A DNA stretch of 64,000 nt from Actinomadura rubrisoli (GCF_004349215.1 NZ_SMKU01000002.1:40491-104490); one strand, 5' to 3'; positions 8,614 through 17,841 are shown, counted from the stretch's first letter. Notes: generated by a model from the sequence alone, not told the origin. Program-made: numbers and translations.

Positions 8614-8787
8614 ATGGCGTCCACGCCTGCCTACCCGGTGTACCGCAGCCCCGACGGCAAGTCGGAACAGATCGCGTCTACGCCAGCGCGGGAGGTGCAG
8701 CTCAAGCATGCCGGGTGGCGCAAGGTCACCCAGCCCAGGAGGAAGACCGATGCCCGCCAGCATAAGCCCGCGCCCGCGGGCGAGTAG
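8614..8787 (+). CDS. Small phage protein after the major tail gene
   Basis: 57 residues, ATG with AGGAGAAG upstream. Sequence MASTPAYPVYRSPDGKSEQ then KHAGWRKV resembles small proteins found beside the major tail gene in several actinophages. No function known to me. Basic C-terminus. Confidence 0.6.
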   Translation: MASTPAYPVYRSPDGKSEQIASTPAREVQLKHAGWRKVTQPRRKTDARQHKPAPAGE

Positions 8788-8806
8788 ATCACGGAAGGCC
8801 CGCCGC

Positions 8807-9082
8807 ATGCCCAGCAAGAAGTACCAGCTCGACAAGTACCGCAACGAGGCTGTGAAGCCCGACTTCGAAATCGTGGTCGACGCGGAGACCAGCATCCTCA
8901 TCAGGATGCCGACGGTGGATGAGGTCATCGACCTCAACGACATCACCGACATCCGCGCGCAGCTGCAGATCCTGGCGAAGGACCAGTACGAACGGCTGAT
9001 GGAGGTCATCAGCGACGACCCGGGCGCGATGCTGCAGCCGCTGATGAACGACATGCTGAAGCACTTCGGCCTGGGGAAATAA
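8807..9082 (+). CDS. Tail assembly chaperone, upstream (G-type) product
   Basis: 91 residues from the ATG at 8807, ending LKHFGLGK. The acidic helical protein has VDEVIDLNDITDIRAQLQIL, as expected for the short chaperone that coats the tape measure. The last codons GGG AAA before TAA lie in G GGG AAA (9073-9079), a heptamer used for -1 frameshifting in actinophage tail chaperone genes; see the next feature. Confidence 0.8.
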   Translation: MPSKKYQLDKYRNEAVKPDFEIVVDAETSILIRMPTVDEVIDLNDITDIRAQLQILAKDQYERLMEVISDDPGAMLQPLMNDMLKHFGLGK

Positions 9083-9531
9083 CGAAGGTCGCTGACCTGA
9101 TCGACAGGTACGGCGACGCGATCCGCTACGACCTGCGCCATGAACTCGGCGTCGACATGCTCGACTTCTTCCGCGGCTCCCTGTCCGCTGAGGCGATCCT
9201 CGACTTCCTCCAGCACCTGCCGTCTACGTCGGCGTACAGCGCCGCGCTGGCTGAGGACGAGGACCTGGCGAAGGAACTGCTGGACGAGCCCGACAGGGCG
9301 CCGAGCCCGCCGCGGCTCACCGAGTTCGGCCCCGAGGTCCAGGCCCTCGCAGAGGTCCGTGACCTGCTGGCCTCCGTCCTCGCGGTGCTGGTGAAGGCGA
9401 ACGGCGGGAAGCCGCAGAAGCCCAAGCCGTATCCCCGGCCGGTGACGGCGCTGCAGAAGTTGAAGCGGCGAATGCGGTACTCGCGGCACCTGGACGTGGT
9501 TCGTCGCGTCCTGCCGGGCCGTTCCTCCTGA
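9076..9531 (+). CDS. Tail assembly chaperone, -1 frameshift extension (GT-type product)
   Basis: After a -1 shift at 9073-9079 the frame reads EITKVADLIDRYGDAIRYDLRHELGVDMLDFF and continues to 9531. The DLxxxYGDAIxYDLRHELGxDLLDFFRG pattern is the usual second half of actinophage tail chaperones, and there is no start codon between the junction and this conserved stretch, so it should be made only by frameshifting as an 8807-9531 fusion. Ends basic (RMRYSRHLDVVRRVLPG). It helps assemble tail tube around the tape measure and is not in the virion. Confidence 0.78.
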   Translation, partial: EITKVADLIDRYGDAIRYDLRHELGVDMLDFFRGSLSAEAILDFLQHLPSTSAYSAALAEDEDLAKELLDEPDRAPSPPRLTEFGPEVQALAEVRDLLASVLAVLVKANGGKPQKPKPYPRPVTALQKLKRRMRYSRHLDVVRRVLPGRSS

Positions 9532-9550
9532 TCTTTGTGAGGCTTTCGGT

Positions 9551-9589
9551 CTCCTCCCTGAAGGGTGCCCTGGGTCGGGCAGGGAGGAG
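9551..9589 (+). promoter_or_regulatory. Hairpin that covers the tape-measure ribosome site
   Basis: CTCCTCCCTG (9551-9560) and CAGGGAGGAG (9580-9589) form a perfect 10-bp inverted repeat in the gap before the tape measure gene. The right arm contains GGAGG, the only Shine-Dalgarno sequence for the GTG at 9598, so folding would hide the ribosome site. Confidence 0.6.
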
Positions 9590-9597
9590 CGCCTGCC

Positions 9598-12500
9598 GTG
9601 GCTGTCGAAGTGGGCGGCGCGTTCATCTCCGTCCGCCCTGACCTCAAGGGCTTCCATACCAAGATCAAGACCGAGTTGCGGTCGATGGCGCCGTCGATGG
9701 TGTCGATCGGCCGTGAGTGGGGGACCGCGCTCCAGCGGGGGATCAAGGAGAAGCTCACCCCGATCGAGGTTCGCCTCGAAGCTGGCGCAACGGCCGCCCA
9801 ACTGGCCACGTTGAATCGGGCCGTCGACAAGCTCGACGGCCGGGTCATCAACATTCAGGTCAACGCTGATGTGTCCGCTGCGGCGGCGCGCCTGGTGTCA
9901 TTCGAGCAGACTCTGTCGCGACTGGACGGCCGCAAGGTCAACGTCCAGATCAACGTCGACATGGCTGGCGCGGTCAGCGAACTGCTCGCGTTGGAGCAGG
10001 TTCTGGCCAGAATCGATGGCCGCCGCGTCAGCGTGCAGGTCGACGTTCAGATCGCGGGCGCTCTCGCCCAACTCGCCGCAGTGCGAGGCGCGGTCACGAA
10101 CATCGACAACCGCCGCACGATCAACATCGATGTCGATATCGGGTCGGCGATGGCCGGCCTTGGTGCGCTGCGCGCAGCGCTGATCGGCCTCGCTGTGGTG
10201 GCATCGCCGGCCCTGGTGGGGATCGGTGCCGGTGTTGTGGGTCTAGCTGGCCCGCTTGCTGCGGCGGGCGCGGGTTTCGCGGGGTTCGGGGCGGTGGCGC
10301 TGCCGGCGATCAGCCACGTTTCCAAGGCACTGCAGCAGGAGAAGCAGGCCAGTCAGCAGTCTGCCGCCGCGTCGGGTCAGGCGGCGCAGCAGGCGTTCGC
10401 GGCTGCGTCGGCGCGGCAGCAGTTGGCGTCAGCGGTCCGCAACGCCGCGTACGCCCATCAGCAGGCCGTGGATCAGGTGCGGCAGGCCGAGCAGCAGTAT
10501 CAGCAGGCGCTTCAGGGTGAGGCGGAAGCGCAGCGGGCGGTGACGCAGGCGCGGCTCGCGGCGCGCCGCGCGATCGAGGATCTACACAACCAGGTCGCCA
10601 GCGCCCGGCTGGGGTTGGAGGAGGCGCGGCTCGGGGTCGAGCAGTCCCGGGCGGCGTGGGACCAGATGGCCGCGGCGGCGAAGGCCGCCGCCGACAAGGT
10701 CGCGTCCGCTCAGTCGGCGCTGGCAGCCGCGCAAGCCGCGCAGGCGACGGTGCTGGGGAACCCCGCTGCGACGGACGCGGCGAAGAAGCAGGCCCAAACC
10801 GGCGTCGACGCCGCCCAGCAAGCGCTGAAGAACGCCCAGGCCCAGAAGAAGGCCGCCGATTTGGCGGCGCGGCAGGCCGAGCTGAACTACCGGCAGTCGA
10901 TCCAGCGGGTGAAGGAGCAACAGCTTCAGCTGCGGCGGCTGGAGCAAGACGAGAGGTCCGCGTCCAAGGCCGGGGTTGAGGGGTCGGACCAGGTCAGGCA
11001 GGCACGGCAGCGTCTCGCGCAAGCCAACCAGCAGATCGCCAGCAGCGAACTTGCGTTGCGGCGGGCGCGGGAGAACGTCACCCGCACTGATCAGCAGTCT
11101 GCGGATCAAATCGCGTCGGCGCGGCGGGCGCTGGCGCAGGCGACGTCGCAGGCGGCGGCGTCGACGGGCGCGCTCGGGCAGCAGCTGGTGAAGCTGACGC
11201 CGCTGGAGCGCCAGCTCGCGAACGCATGGAAAGACCTGACCGCGGTGTTCGGGGCATGGTCGAAGAGCCTGCAGCCGGCTGTCATCCCGGCACTGATCAA
11301 GGGCATCGGGTTCCTCAAGGCACTGCTGCCCACCTTCACGCCGATCGTGAAGGGCGCCGCGGCGGGGATCGGGACGCTGTTCGACCGAGCGACGCAGGCG
11401 GCGAAGTCGCCATTCTGGGCACAGTTCTCGCAGTTCCTGGGGCAGTCCGCCGGTCCGGCGATCTTGGGGCTCGGGTCGCTGCTGGGGAACCTCCTCAAGA
11501 GCCTCGCCGGGCTGGCTCAGTCGTTCGCGCCGATCGGGTTCGCGTTCCTGCAAGTCCTCAACGCGATCGCGGCACGGTTCGCGGCGTTCACCACGGGGCT
11601 GGCGAACAACCCGGCCTTCCAAGCCTTCACCAAGCAGTTCATTGCGCTGGCGCCGCTGATGGCGCAGACGTTCATCAGCCTCGGCAGTCTTCTCGGTTCG
11701 CTGTTCGCAGCGCTCGCCCCGGCGCTACAGCCGATCCTCGGACTGATCAACACGCTGGCGTCGTCGCTGGCGGGTGTCCTGCGACAGGCCGGGCCAGCGA
11801 TCGCTTCGGTGTTCTCCGCGCTCGGCTCCGGACTGTCCGCAGTGATCGTTGCGCTCGCGCCGGTGGTGACGCAGCTGGTGCAGGCGCTCGCACCGCTCCT
11901 CGTCCAACTGATCAACGGGCTGAAGCCCATCCTGATCTCGCTCGTTCCCGTGCTCGGGCAGATCATTTCCGGTCTCGCCCCGGTCATCTCGGCTCTGCTG
12001 TCGGGGCTGCAGCCCGCGATCCAGTCGCTTGTGCCTGTGGTGTCGCTGCTGGTCGGCGCGATCGCGAAGATCCTGTTCGCGTTGGCGCCGGTGCTGCCTC
12101 TGGTCGGCCAGTTCATCGCACAGCTCGTCGCGGGCCTAATGCCGGTCCTGACGCCGATCGTGAACGCGATCGCGTTGATGGCGCAGCAGATCGCCGGAAC
12201 GCTCATTCAGGCGCTTCAACAGTCCGCGCCAGCCCTCCAGCAGATGCTGCTGGCGGTTGCGAGTCTGCTTCCCGAACTGCTGCCGCTGGTGCCGTTGTGG
12301 GCCGAGTGGTTCAAGGCGATCGCTCCGCTGCTGCCGGTCATCATCCAGCTGGCCGCGGTGATCGTGCAGGCACTCGTGCCCGTCCTTCGCATCGCCATCA
12401 AGATCGTCGTCTGGTACTGGACGACGATCGCGCACCTGCTGCTACCGGTGTTCCGGCTGCTCGTCACCGTGATCACGTGGGTCGCGGGGATCCTCACGCC

Positions 12501-14487
12501 GATCATCCAGGCGATCGGGTGGCTGATCCGCGGCATCGGTACCGCCGCGATGTTCGTGTGGAACATCATCAAGATCGCGTTCGCGGGGATCGTGTTCGCC
12601 GCGAAGATCCTCGCCGCCGTGATCTTCGTGGTGGTCGTCGCGCCGCTATTGATCGCTTTCAAGCTCCTGCAGATCGCCTTGATGGCGCTCTGGCAGCACG
12701 TGTTCGTGCCCGCCTGGCACGGCATCTCCTGGGCCGCGCAGCAGGCATGGAAGCTCCTGCAGCCGCTATTCGGGCTGATCCGGGCAGGAATGCGGCTCCT
12801 TGGCTCTGTCATGTCCTGGCTCTGGCGCAACATCGCCGTCCCCACCTGGAACGGCATCCGCGCCGCGATCAGCGTCGCATGGGGGGCCATCCGCGGAATC
12901 TTCAACGCCGTCGTGGGGTTCCTCCGCGTCACCCTCGGCCCGATCTTCACCTGGCTGCGCGACAAGGTCATCCGCCCGGTCTGGAACGCGGTCGGCTCTG
13001 TCATCAGGGCCGCGTGGACCGGAGCGATCCGCCCCACCTTCGACGCGGTCAAAAACGCGGTCGGGAAGGTCCGCGACGCGTTCAAGACCGCGGTCGACGG
13101 AATCGGCCGCATCTGGGACGGCCTGAAGAAGATCACCAAGGGACCCGTCCAGTTCGTTGTCAACACGGTCTACAACAAGGGCATCCGGGCGGCGTGGAAC
13201 ACCATCGCCGGCCTGGTGAAGCTCCCTGGCCTCCCGGAACTGAAGTTCGCGGCCGGCGGTGTCGTCCCGGGCGGCGCCTACGGAGTACTGCCCGGCTACG
13301 CGCCAGGCCGGGACACGATGCTCGCGGCGGTGTCGCCGGGCGAGGCATGGATCCGGCCCGACGCCACGCGTGCCCTCGGGTCGAACTTCATCTACGGCCT
13401 GAACGCCGCGGCGGCGTCCGGAGGGACTACCGCCGCAGCGCGGTTCCTGTCGCAGGCGGGCGGCCCGCAGTTCGCGTTCGGCGGCATCGTCGGGAAGATC
13501 AAGGACGCTGTCGGCGGCGCGAAGAACCTGGTCGTGAAGGGCGCCTCGGACCTGCTGTCCAAGGGCGCGTCTTTCGCCGCCCGCAAGATCCTCGACCCGA
13601 TCCTCGGGCAGCTCAACGAGGTCGCTGGCGACTCCAACTGGGTCAAGGCGATGACCCGGCTGCCGCGGCGGATGATCGACGGGTTCATCGGCTGGCTCAA
13701 GAAGGCCATCGACCCCAAGCTCGGCGGCGACGCCACCGGGGTCGTCGCGGCGGCGAAGAAGTACCTGGGTGTCGGTGACGACCGTGGCCGTGACAACGAC
13801 AACCCGTTCACCCGCCACTACGGGTGGCCGGCCGGTACGCCGTGGTGCGCGCTCTTCGCCTCGAAGGCGATCGAGGACGCGCACGCCACCAAGAAGTACT
13901 CGGGCGCACCCACCGCCGCGGTCGCCACGTTCAACGCGCAGATGCAACACGTTCCTGTCTCCGCAGGCCGCCCAGGTGACTTGGCGACCTACCGCGGGAA
14001 CGGGCACGTCAACATCATCGAGAAGAAGGCCGCTGGCGGCTACATGACCATCGGCGGCAACCAAGGGCCCAAGGTCAACCGGTACGTGCGTGGCGGGCAG
14101 ACCGCTGTGCTGCGTCCGAAGTTCGCGACCGGCGGGATCGTGCCGAGCATGGCGCGGCAGGTGTTCGGCAAGGAGTGGCTGCACGCCGACGACCCGGCCG
14201 ACCGGCGAGACCCGCTCGCCGCGATGTACAACCAGCTCGTCCGTCCGACCCTGTTCGACACCGGCGGTTGGCTCCCGCCCGGAGTCAGCACCGTCGCGAA
14301 CTTCACCGGACGTCCCGAGGCCGTACTCACCGACGGGCAACTCCGCCGCATCACCGCGGCGGAGGGCCGCGGCGACAGGCACGTGTCGGTCATGGACCAC
14401 GCAACCGTGGTCGTGCAGGACCCGGTCGACATCGACATGCTCGCGCAGCGGCAAGAGTTCGCCGCCCGCAGCGCCTCCTTCGGATGA
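9598..14487 (+). CDS. Tail tape measure protein with C-terminal CHAP-like hydrolase domain
   Basis: 1,629 residues, the longest gene here; its length sets tail length. GTG at 9598 chosen for the GGAGG upstream and the typical MAVEVGGAFISVRPDL start. Residues about 70-190 hold tandem repeats of roughly 36 residues ending LDGR-x-V/I-N/S-V/I-Q. Long Ala/Gln-rich coiled coil follows (residues about 255-540), then several hydrophobic stretches (about 930-1100). Near residues 1380-1490 is a peptidoglycan-hydrolase-like domain with TPWCALFASKA (Cys), GHVNIIEK (His) and TIGGNQG (Asn), a CHAP-type triad that could open the cell wall during DNA entry. Confidence 0.9.
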   Translation: MAVEVGGAFISVRPDLKGFHTKIKTELRSMAPSMVSIGREWGTALQRGIKEKLTPIEVRLEAGATAAQLATLNRAVDKLDGRVINIQVNADVSAAAARLVSFEQTLSRLDGRKVNVQINVDMAGAVSELLALEQVLARIDGRRVSVQVDVQIAGALAQLAAVRGAVTNIDNRRTINIDVDIGSAMAGLGALRAALIGLAVVASPALVGIGAGVVGLAGPLAAAGAGFAGFGAVALPAISHVSKALQQEKQASQQSAAASGQAAQQAFAAASARQQLASAVRNAAYAHQQAVDQVRQAEQQYQQALQGEAEAQRAVTQARLAARRAIEDLHNQVASARLGLEEARLGVEQSRAAWDQMAAAAKAAADKVASAQSALAAAQAAQATVLGNPAATDAAKKQAQTGVDAAQQALKNAQAQKKAADLAARQAELNYRQSIQRVKEQQLQLRRLEQDERSASKAGVEGSDQVRQARQRLAQANQQIASSELALRRARENVTRTDQQSADQIASARRALAQATSQAAASTGALGQQLVKLTPLERQLANAWKDLTAVFGAWSKSLQPAVIPALIKGIGFLKALLPTFTPIVKGAAAGIGTLFDRATQAAKSPFWAQFSQFLGQSAGPAILGLGSLLGNLLKSLAGLAQSFAPIGFAFLQVLNAIAARFAAFTTGLANNPAFQAFTKQFIALAPLMAQTFISLGSLLGSLFAALAPALQPILGLINTLASSLAGVLRQAGPAIASVFSALGSGLSAVIVALAPVVTQLVQALAPLLVQLINGLKPILISLVPVLGQIISGLAPVISALLSGLQPAIQSLVPVVSLLVGAIAKILFALAPVLPLVGQFIAQLVAGLMPVLTPIVNAIALMAQQIAGTLIQALQQSAPALQQMLLAVASLLPELLPLVPLWAEWFKAIAPLLPVIIQLAAVIVQALVPVLRIAIKIVVWYWTTIAHLLLPVFRLLVTVITWVAGILTPIIQAIGWLIRGIGTAAMFVWNIIKIAFAGIVFAAKILAAVIFVVVVAPLLIAFKLLQIALMALWQHVFVPAWHGISWAAQQAWKLLQPLFGLIRAGMRLLGSVMSWLWRNIAVPTWNGIRAAISVAWGAIRGIFNAVVGFLRVTLGPIFTWLRDKVIRPVWNAVGSVIRAAWTGAIRPTFDAVKNAVGKVRDAFKTAVDGIGRIWDGLKKITKGPVQFVVNTVYNKGIRAAWNTIAGLVKLPGLPELKFAAGGVVPGGAYGVLPGYAPGRDTMLAAVSPGEAWIRPDATRALGSNFIYGLNAAAASGGTTAAARFLSQAGGPQFAFGGIVGKIKDAVGGAKNLVVKGASDLLSKGASFAARKILDPILGQLNEVAGDSNWVKAMTRLPRRMIDGFIGWLKKAIDPKLGGDATGVVAAAKKYLGVGDDRGRDNDNPFTRHYGWPAGTPWCALFASKAIEDAHATKKYSGAPTAAVATFNAQMQHVPVSAGRPGDLATYRGNGHVNIIEKKAAGGYMTIGGNQGPKVNRYVRGGQTAVLRPKFATGGIVPSMARQVFGKEWLHADDPADRRDPLAAMYNQLVRPTLFDTGGWLPPGVSTVANFTGRPEAVLTDGQLRRITAAEGRGDRHVSVMDHATVVVQDPVDIDMLAQRQEFAARSASFG

Positions 14488-14500
14488 GGGGAGCGGCGCT

Positions 14501-15364
14501 GTGAAGACCGCGGTGCGGCTTGTCGACGGCGCGCGGCAGCTGAACCTGCACCCCTCTCTCGATTACATCCCGCAAAAGCTCAGTGTGACCTCACCGCCGG
14601 TGCGTGAAGCCACCGAGCCCCGGACCGACGACGACGGGGAGCGCGACTCCACGACCCTGTTCGGCGGCCGCGCGGTGTCGCTTGAAGTCGTGGTCGTCGA
14701 CGAGCAGGTCGACTGCGAGGTTCTCCTCGACCAGCTCAAACAGTTCCTGCATCCCCGCAGCAGGCCGTACCTGTATGTCACCGATGACGGCTGGTCGCAG
14801 GAGCGGCGGATCCGGCTGCGCGTCGACCAGTGGGACGAACCCTACGAGGGATACAAGGCGTCACAGTCACGGCCGGTGCAACTGCAGTGGAAGGCGCCCG
14901 ACGGGATCTGGGAGGCCGTCGCCACGGTCGAGGAGACCGTGAACGCCGACCTCGCCGGCGACCCGGTCGGGTTCACCTTCCCGGTGACCTTCCCGGTGAC
15001 GGCGACGGCGACGATGTCGGCTGGCGCGTCCACGGTCGTCAACCTCGGTGGCGTCCCGTCGCACTTCAGCGCCCTGCTGTACGGCCCCTGCACAGGTCCG
15101 CGGCTGATCAACGAGACGACCGGTGAGCAGATCGCCTTCACCGAGTCGCTAGTGCTTGGCCCGGGGGAGTACGTGGAGATCGCCACGCGGGAGCGGACCG
15201 CGTGGCTGAACTCCGAAACCAGCCAGTCACGGCTGAACTTCATCGATTTCGACTCCACGTCCTGGTGGCGGATCGAGCCGGGCGACCAGCAGATCCGTTA
15301 CGCGCCGCTCGACACGGCGGGTGCAGCCGCTGCCGTCATTACCTACCGGCCCGCGTGGCTATGA
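14501..15364 (+). CDS. Distal tail protein (Dit-like)
   Basis: 287 residues, GTG with GAGGGGAG upstream. Beta-rich, with VVVVDEQVDCEVLLDQLKQFLHP and SRPVQLQWKAPDGIWEA, the pattern of the N-terminal ring domain of distal tail proteins, then a galectin-like C-terminal half. It makes the hub at the tail tip to which minor tail proteins bind. First gene after the tape measure, as usual. Confidence 0.75.
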   Translation: MKTAVRLVDGARQLNLHPSLDYIPQKLSVTSPPVREATEPRTDDDGERDSTTLFGGRAVSLEVVVVDEQVDCEVLLDQLKQFLHPRSRPYLYVTDDGWSQERRIRLRVDQWDEPYEGYKASQSRPVQLQWKAPDGIWEAVATVEETVNADLAGDPVGFTFPVTFPVTATATMSAGASTVVNLGGVPSHFSALLYGPCTGPRLINETTGEQIAFTESLVLGPGEYVEIATRERTAWLNSETSQSRLNFIDFDSTSWWRIEPGDQQIRYAPLDTAGAAAAVITYRPAWL

Positions 15365-15374
15365 GGAGGACGCC

Positions 15375-16454
15375 GTGACGCTGAAGCGGCCCCTGTACAT
15401 GCAGGCGGGCGGCGGCGATACACCCTTCTCCTACGACGCGGTCGACTTCCGTGCGATCCTCGCTTCGGTCTTCAACGTCGGGGGCGTCTGCAACACCAGC
15501 CCCGCCGACCTGAAGGTGACCCAGCGCAGCGCTGGCGCCAACTTCTCCGTGGACGTGGCGGCCGGGTATGCGGTCATCGCCGGAACCGACGTAGCCGGGC
15601 AGGGGTTCTACCTGGTCCAGAGCACCGCCACGGTGAACCTGGTGGTGCCGCCGCCGCCGGTGTCCGGGACGCGGGTTCACCGGGTGGTGGCGCAGGTCCG
15701 CGACAAGCTCCACAACGGGGCGTTGGCGGCGAACACCTACGACTTTGTGCTGAGCGTGCTGGAGGACACCGGGTCGGGGACGCCAGCGACGCCCGCGTCG
15801 GCGCTGAGCCTGGCGACGGTGAGCGTCGCGTCCACAGCACTCAATGTGAGCGACAGCAACATCACCGACACGCGGGTGAATGCGGTCTCCACGATAGGCA
15901 TCGGCCGGTGGGTCGGGTCTGATGCGCTTCGCCCTCCCGCTCCGGTGGACGGCGAGCTGATCTGGCGGACGGACAAGAGCTACTACGAGGTCGCGGTTTC
16001 CGGGTCGTGGCGGCCTATCGGCCTCGCCGCACCCGCCGCGCGCCTCGGCCGCGTCACCACCAACCAGTCGATCACCAACAACACGACGACGCCACTCCAA
16101 TGGAATTCGGAGTTCGAGGACACCCACGGCGGCCACGACAACTCCACCAACAACAGCCGTTACACCGCGCCGATCGACGGGCTGTACCAGGTGACGGCGA
16201 CCGTCGCGTGGGACTCCAACTCCAGCGGAATCCGGGAGATCTCGCTGCGCGTCAACGGATCCACGATCTTGGACGGTAACCGGATCGGTGCCGGTTTCAA
16301 CATCACCTTGACGCAGACCGTGAGCCACCTCGTGCGGCTCACCGCAGGCCAGTACGTCGAGGCGATCGTGTGGCAGAACACCGGCGGGTCGCTGGCCATC
16401 GACAGGACGTTCCACGCCGGCCCGCTGATGGACGTCGTCTGGATGCGCCCGTGA
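15375..16454 (+). CDS. Baseplate / tail fibre protein with C1q-like C-terminal domain
   Basis: 359 residues from GTG at 15375 with GAGGAGG. The N-terminal part (FRAILASVFNVGGVCNTSPADLKVTQ, GYAVIAGTDVAGQGFYLVQ) resembles upper baseplate proteins; the C-terminal 140 residues (ITNNTTTPLQWNSEFEDT ... YQVTATVAWDSNSSGIREIS ... LTAGQYVEAIVWQNTGG) look like the C1q/TNF jelly-roll used by fibres for trimerisation and receptor binding. Likely host-recognition protein. Confidence 0.72.
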   Translation: MTLKRPLYMQAGGGDTPFSYDAVDFRAILASVFNVGGVCNTSPADLKVTQRSAGANFSVDVAAGYAVIAGTDVAGQGFYLVQSTATVNLVVPPPPVSGTRVHRVVAQVRDKLHNGALAANTYDFVLSVLEDTGSGTPATPASALSLATVSVASTALNVSDSNITDTRVNAVSTIGIGRWVGSDALRPPAPVDGELIWRTDKSYYEVAVSGSWRPIGLAAPAARLGRVTTNQSITNNTTTPLQWNSEFEDTHGGHDNSTNNSRYTAPIDGLYQVTATVAWDSNSSGIREISLRVNGSTILDGNRIGAGFNITLTQTVSHLVRLTAGQYVEAIVWQNTGGSLAIDRTFHAGPLMDVVWMRP

Positions 16455-16473
16455 CCATGCGAAGGGGAGCCTG

Positions 16474-16821
16474 ATGTTCACCCCGGCCACCCGCGATGCC
16501 GTCATGGACGGCACGTCGATCGCCGCGCTGTGCACGCACGCGAGCCTGCACACGGCAGACCCGGGCGGGACCGGCGCGAGCGAGGTGGCGGGCGGCTCGT
16601 ACGCGCGCGTCGCGGTCACGTGGGCGGCGTCGTCCGGCGGCACGAAGACCCTCACGGCCGCCGTGACGCTGCAGATCCCGGCAGGGACGACGTTCACCCA
16701 CTTCGGCCTGTGGTCAGCCGTCAGCGGTGGGACGTTCCGAGGCGGCGAACTGCTCAGCGCGTTGCAGTCGTATCCGACCGGCGGCACCTTCGACCTGTCG
16801 ATTTCAATCCCGTCGACGTAG
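16474..16821 (+). CDS. Minor tail protein (small fibre-like)
   Basis: 115 residues, ATG with GAAGGGGAG upstream. ASLHTADPGGTGASEVAGGSYARVAVTWAA is a pattern shared by many small phage tail proteins, followed by TTFTHFGLWSA. Beta-rich, no catalytic motif. Role at the tail tip is inferred from position. Confidence 0.65.
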   Translation: MFTPATRDAVMDGTSIAALCTHASLHTADPGGTGASEVAGGSYARVAVTWAASSGGTKTLTAAVTLQIPAGTTFTHFGLWSAVSGGTFRGGELLSALQSYPTGGTFDLSISIPST

Positions 16822-16832
16822 GAGCGCTCACA

Positions 16833-16937
16833 GTGACATTCACCGCCCAGGCGACGATGGCCGCCGCCGAGGCGTTCTGCGCAAGGGACATCAACGCCTC
16901 GCGGGACGACCTCGCCGAAGTAGGGATCAGCGCCTGA
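16833..16937 (+). CDS. Very small tail-operon protein
   Basis: 34 residues from GTG at 16833 with GGAG eight bases upstream; its TGA overlaps the next ATG. Sequence FTAQATMAAAEAFCARDIN then SRDDLAEVGISA. The ribosome site and the coupled stop/start support translation; function unknown. Confidence 0.5.
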   Translation: MTFTAQATMAAAEAFCARDINASRDDLAEVGISA

Positions 16938-17407
16938 TGGCCAAGGCTGGATATGCCGTCGTCACCGGGGGCGCGGTTGCCCTGTCGGCGGCGACCGCCA
17001 AGAGCGTCCTGGGCGTGAAGGCGCCGTCCGGGAACGGCATCGACCTCAAGAAGTTTCGGGTCGCCTTCGACGGCGTGACCGCGACGAACGTCCCGGTGCT
17101 GGTCGAGCTGTGCGCGGCGACGTTCGCGACGAACTCGCCCGGCACCAACAGCACCAGCGTGACGCCTGTGCAGGTGTACGGCCGGGCCGTCACGGTTGGT
17201 GCGACGGCGGCCAGGACCTGGACCACGGAGCCAACGGTACTCACGGTGATCGGCGAGTTCCTGCTGTCGCCTGCCGGGGGCGTGGTCTTCTACGACTTCC
17301 CGCTCGGCGACACTCCGGACTCGGCGGTGTCCGAGGGGTTCGTGATCCGCTGCAACGCGCCCGCTGTTGTGAACGTCAGGGCCAGCCTCGAATTCGAGCG
17401 CTGCTAG
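16937..17407 (+). CDS. Minor tail protein, unknown function
   Basis: 156 residues, ATG overlapping the previous TGA. Beta-rich protein containing SVLGVKAPSGNGIDLKKFRVAFDG and VNVRASLEFERC at the end. Similar small 'capping' proteins occur near actinophage tail fibres. Its stop overlaps the 3' end of the antisense DUF6221-like gene. Confidence 0.6.
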   Translation: MAKAGYAVVTGGAVALSAATAKSVLGVKAPSGNGIDLKKFRVAFDGVTATNVPVLVELCAATFATNSPGTNSTSVTPVQVYGRAVTVGATAARTWTTEPTVLTVIGEFLLSPAGGVVFYDFPLGDTPDSAVSEGFVIRCNAPAVVNVRASLEFERC

Positions 17408-17841
17408 GGCCGCCACTCGTCCCGGTAGTCGCGATGGTCGGCGTACGGCAGAGTGAGCAGGCGCATGGTGGTGCACGGCCACTCTCCGATGATCTCTTCT
17501 CTAACATGGCACGTCGCGCAGTAGCGCCAGCGGAGCGGTTCTGACCCTCCCAGCACGGCACCGCCCTCCATCGGGTGCTCCGCGAAGATCCGCCGCTTGG
17601 CCTCGACGTCGGCCAGCACGTGGTCAGGGTCGTGGCGGGCGGCATGGTCGAGCACGTCCGCCTCGTTCTTGTCAGCGGTGGCGATGACGTGGCCGCTCTG
17701 CGGATCGTCGTAGCTGGCGTACAGATCGCCAAGGATGCCGTCTGTGCGCCAGGCCCCCGAGTGGGCTGCGGCCAGCGCGCGCTGGGCCAGGGCGGCATCC
17801 TCGTCCAGCCGCTCGTTCAGGAATCTCACCAGGTCGTCCAC
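17404..17841 (-). CDS. DUF6221-like protein, antisense within the tail operon
   Basis: 145 residues. MDDLVRFLNERLDEDAALAQRAL at the start, RHDPDHVLADVEAKRRIFAEH in the middle, a CATCHVRE / PCTTMRLL pair of cysteine motifs and LPYADHRDYRDEWRP at the end are the pattern of DUF6221, a family spread in actinomycetes and their phages. Function unknown; a zinc site is plausible. It points against all neighbouring tail genes and shares a 29-base start-to-start gap with the next + gene, so it likely has its own promoter and was inserted as an accessory gene. Confidence 0.75.
   Translation of the reverse strand: MDDLVRFLNERLDEDAALAQRALAAAHSGAWRTDGILGDLYASYDDPQSGHVIATADKNEADVLDHAARHDPDHVLADVEAKRRIFAEHPMEGGAVLGGSEPLRWRYCATCHVREEIIGEWPCTTMRLLTLPYADHRDYRDEWRP

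Noticed and set aside
11226..13778. Long open frame of about 850 codons overlapping the tape measure
   Set aside because: Arg/Gly/Ala-rich composition typical of a GC-rich shadow frame; the tape measure frame has the motifs.
12766..14454. Long minus-strand open frame of 562 codons
   Set aside because: No ribosome site, biased composition, exactly opposite the conserved tape measure C-terminus.
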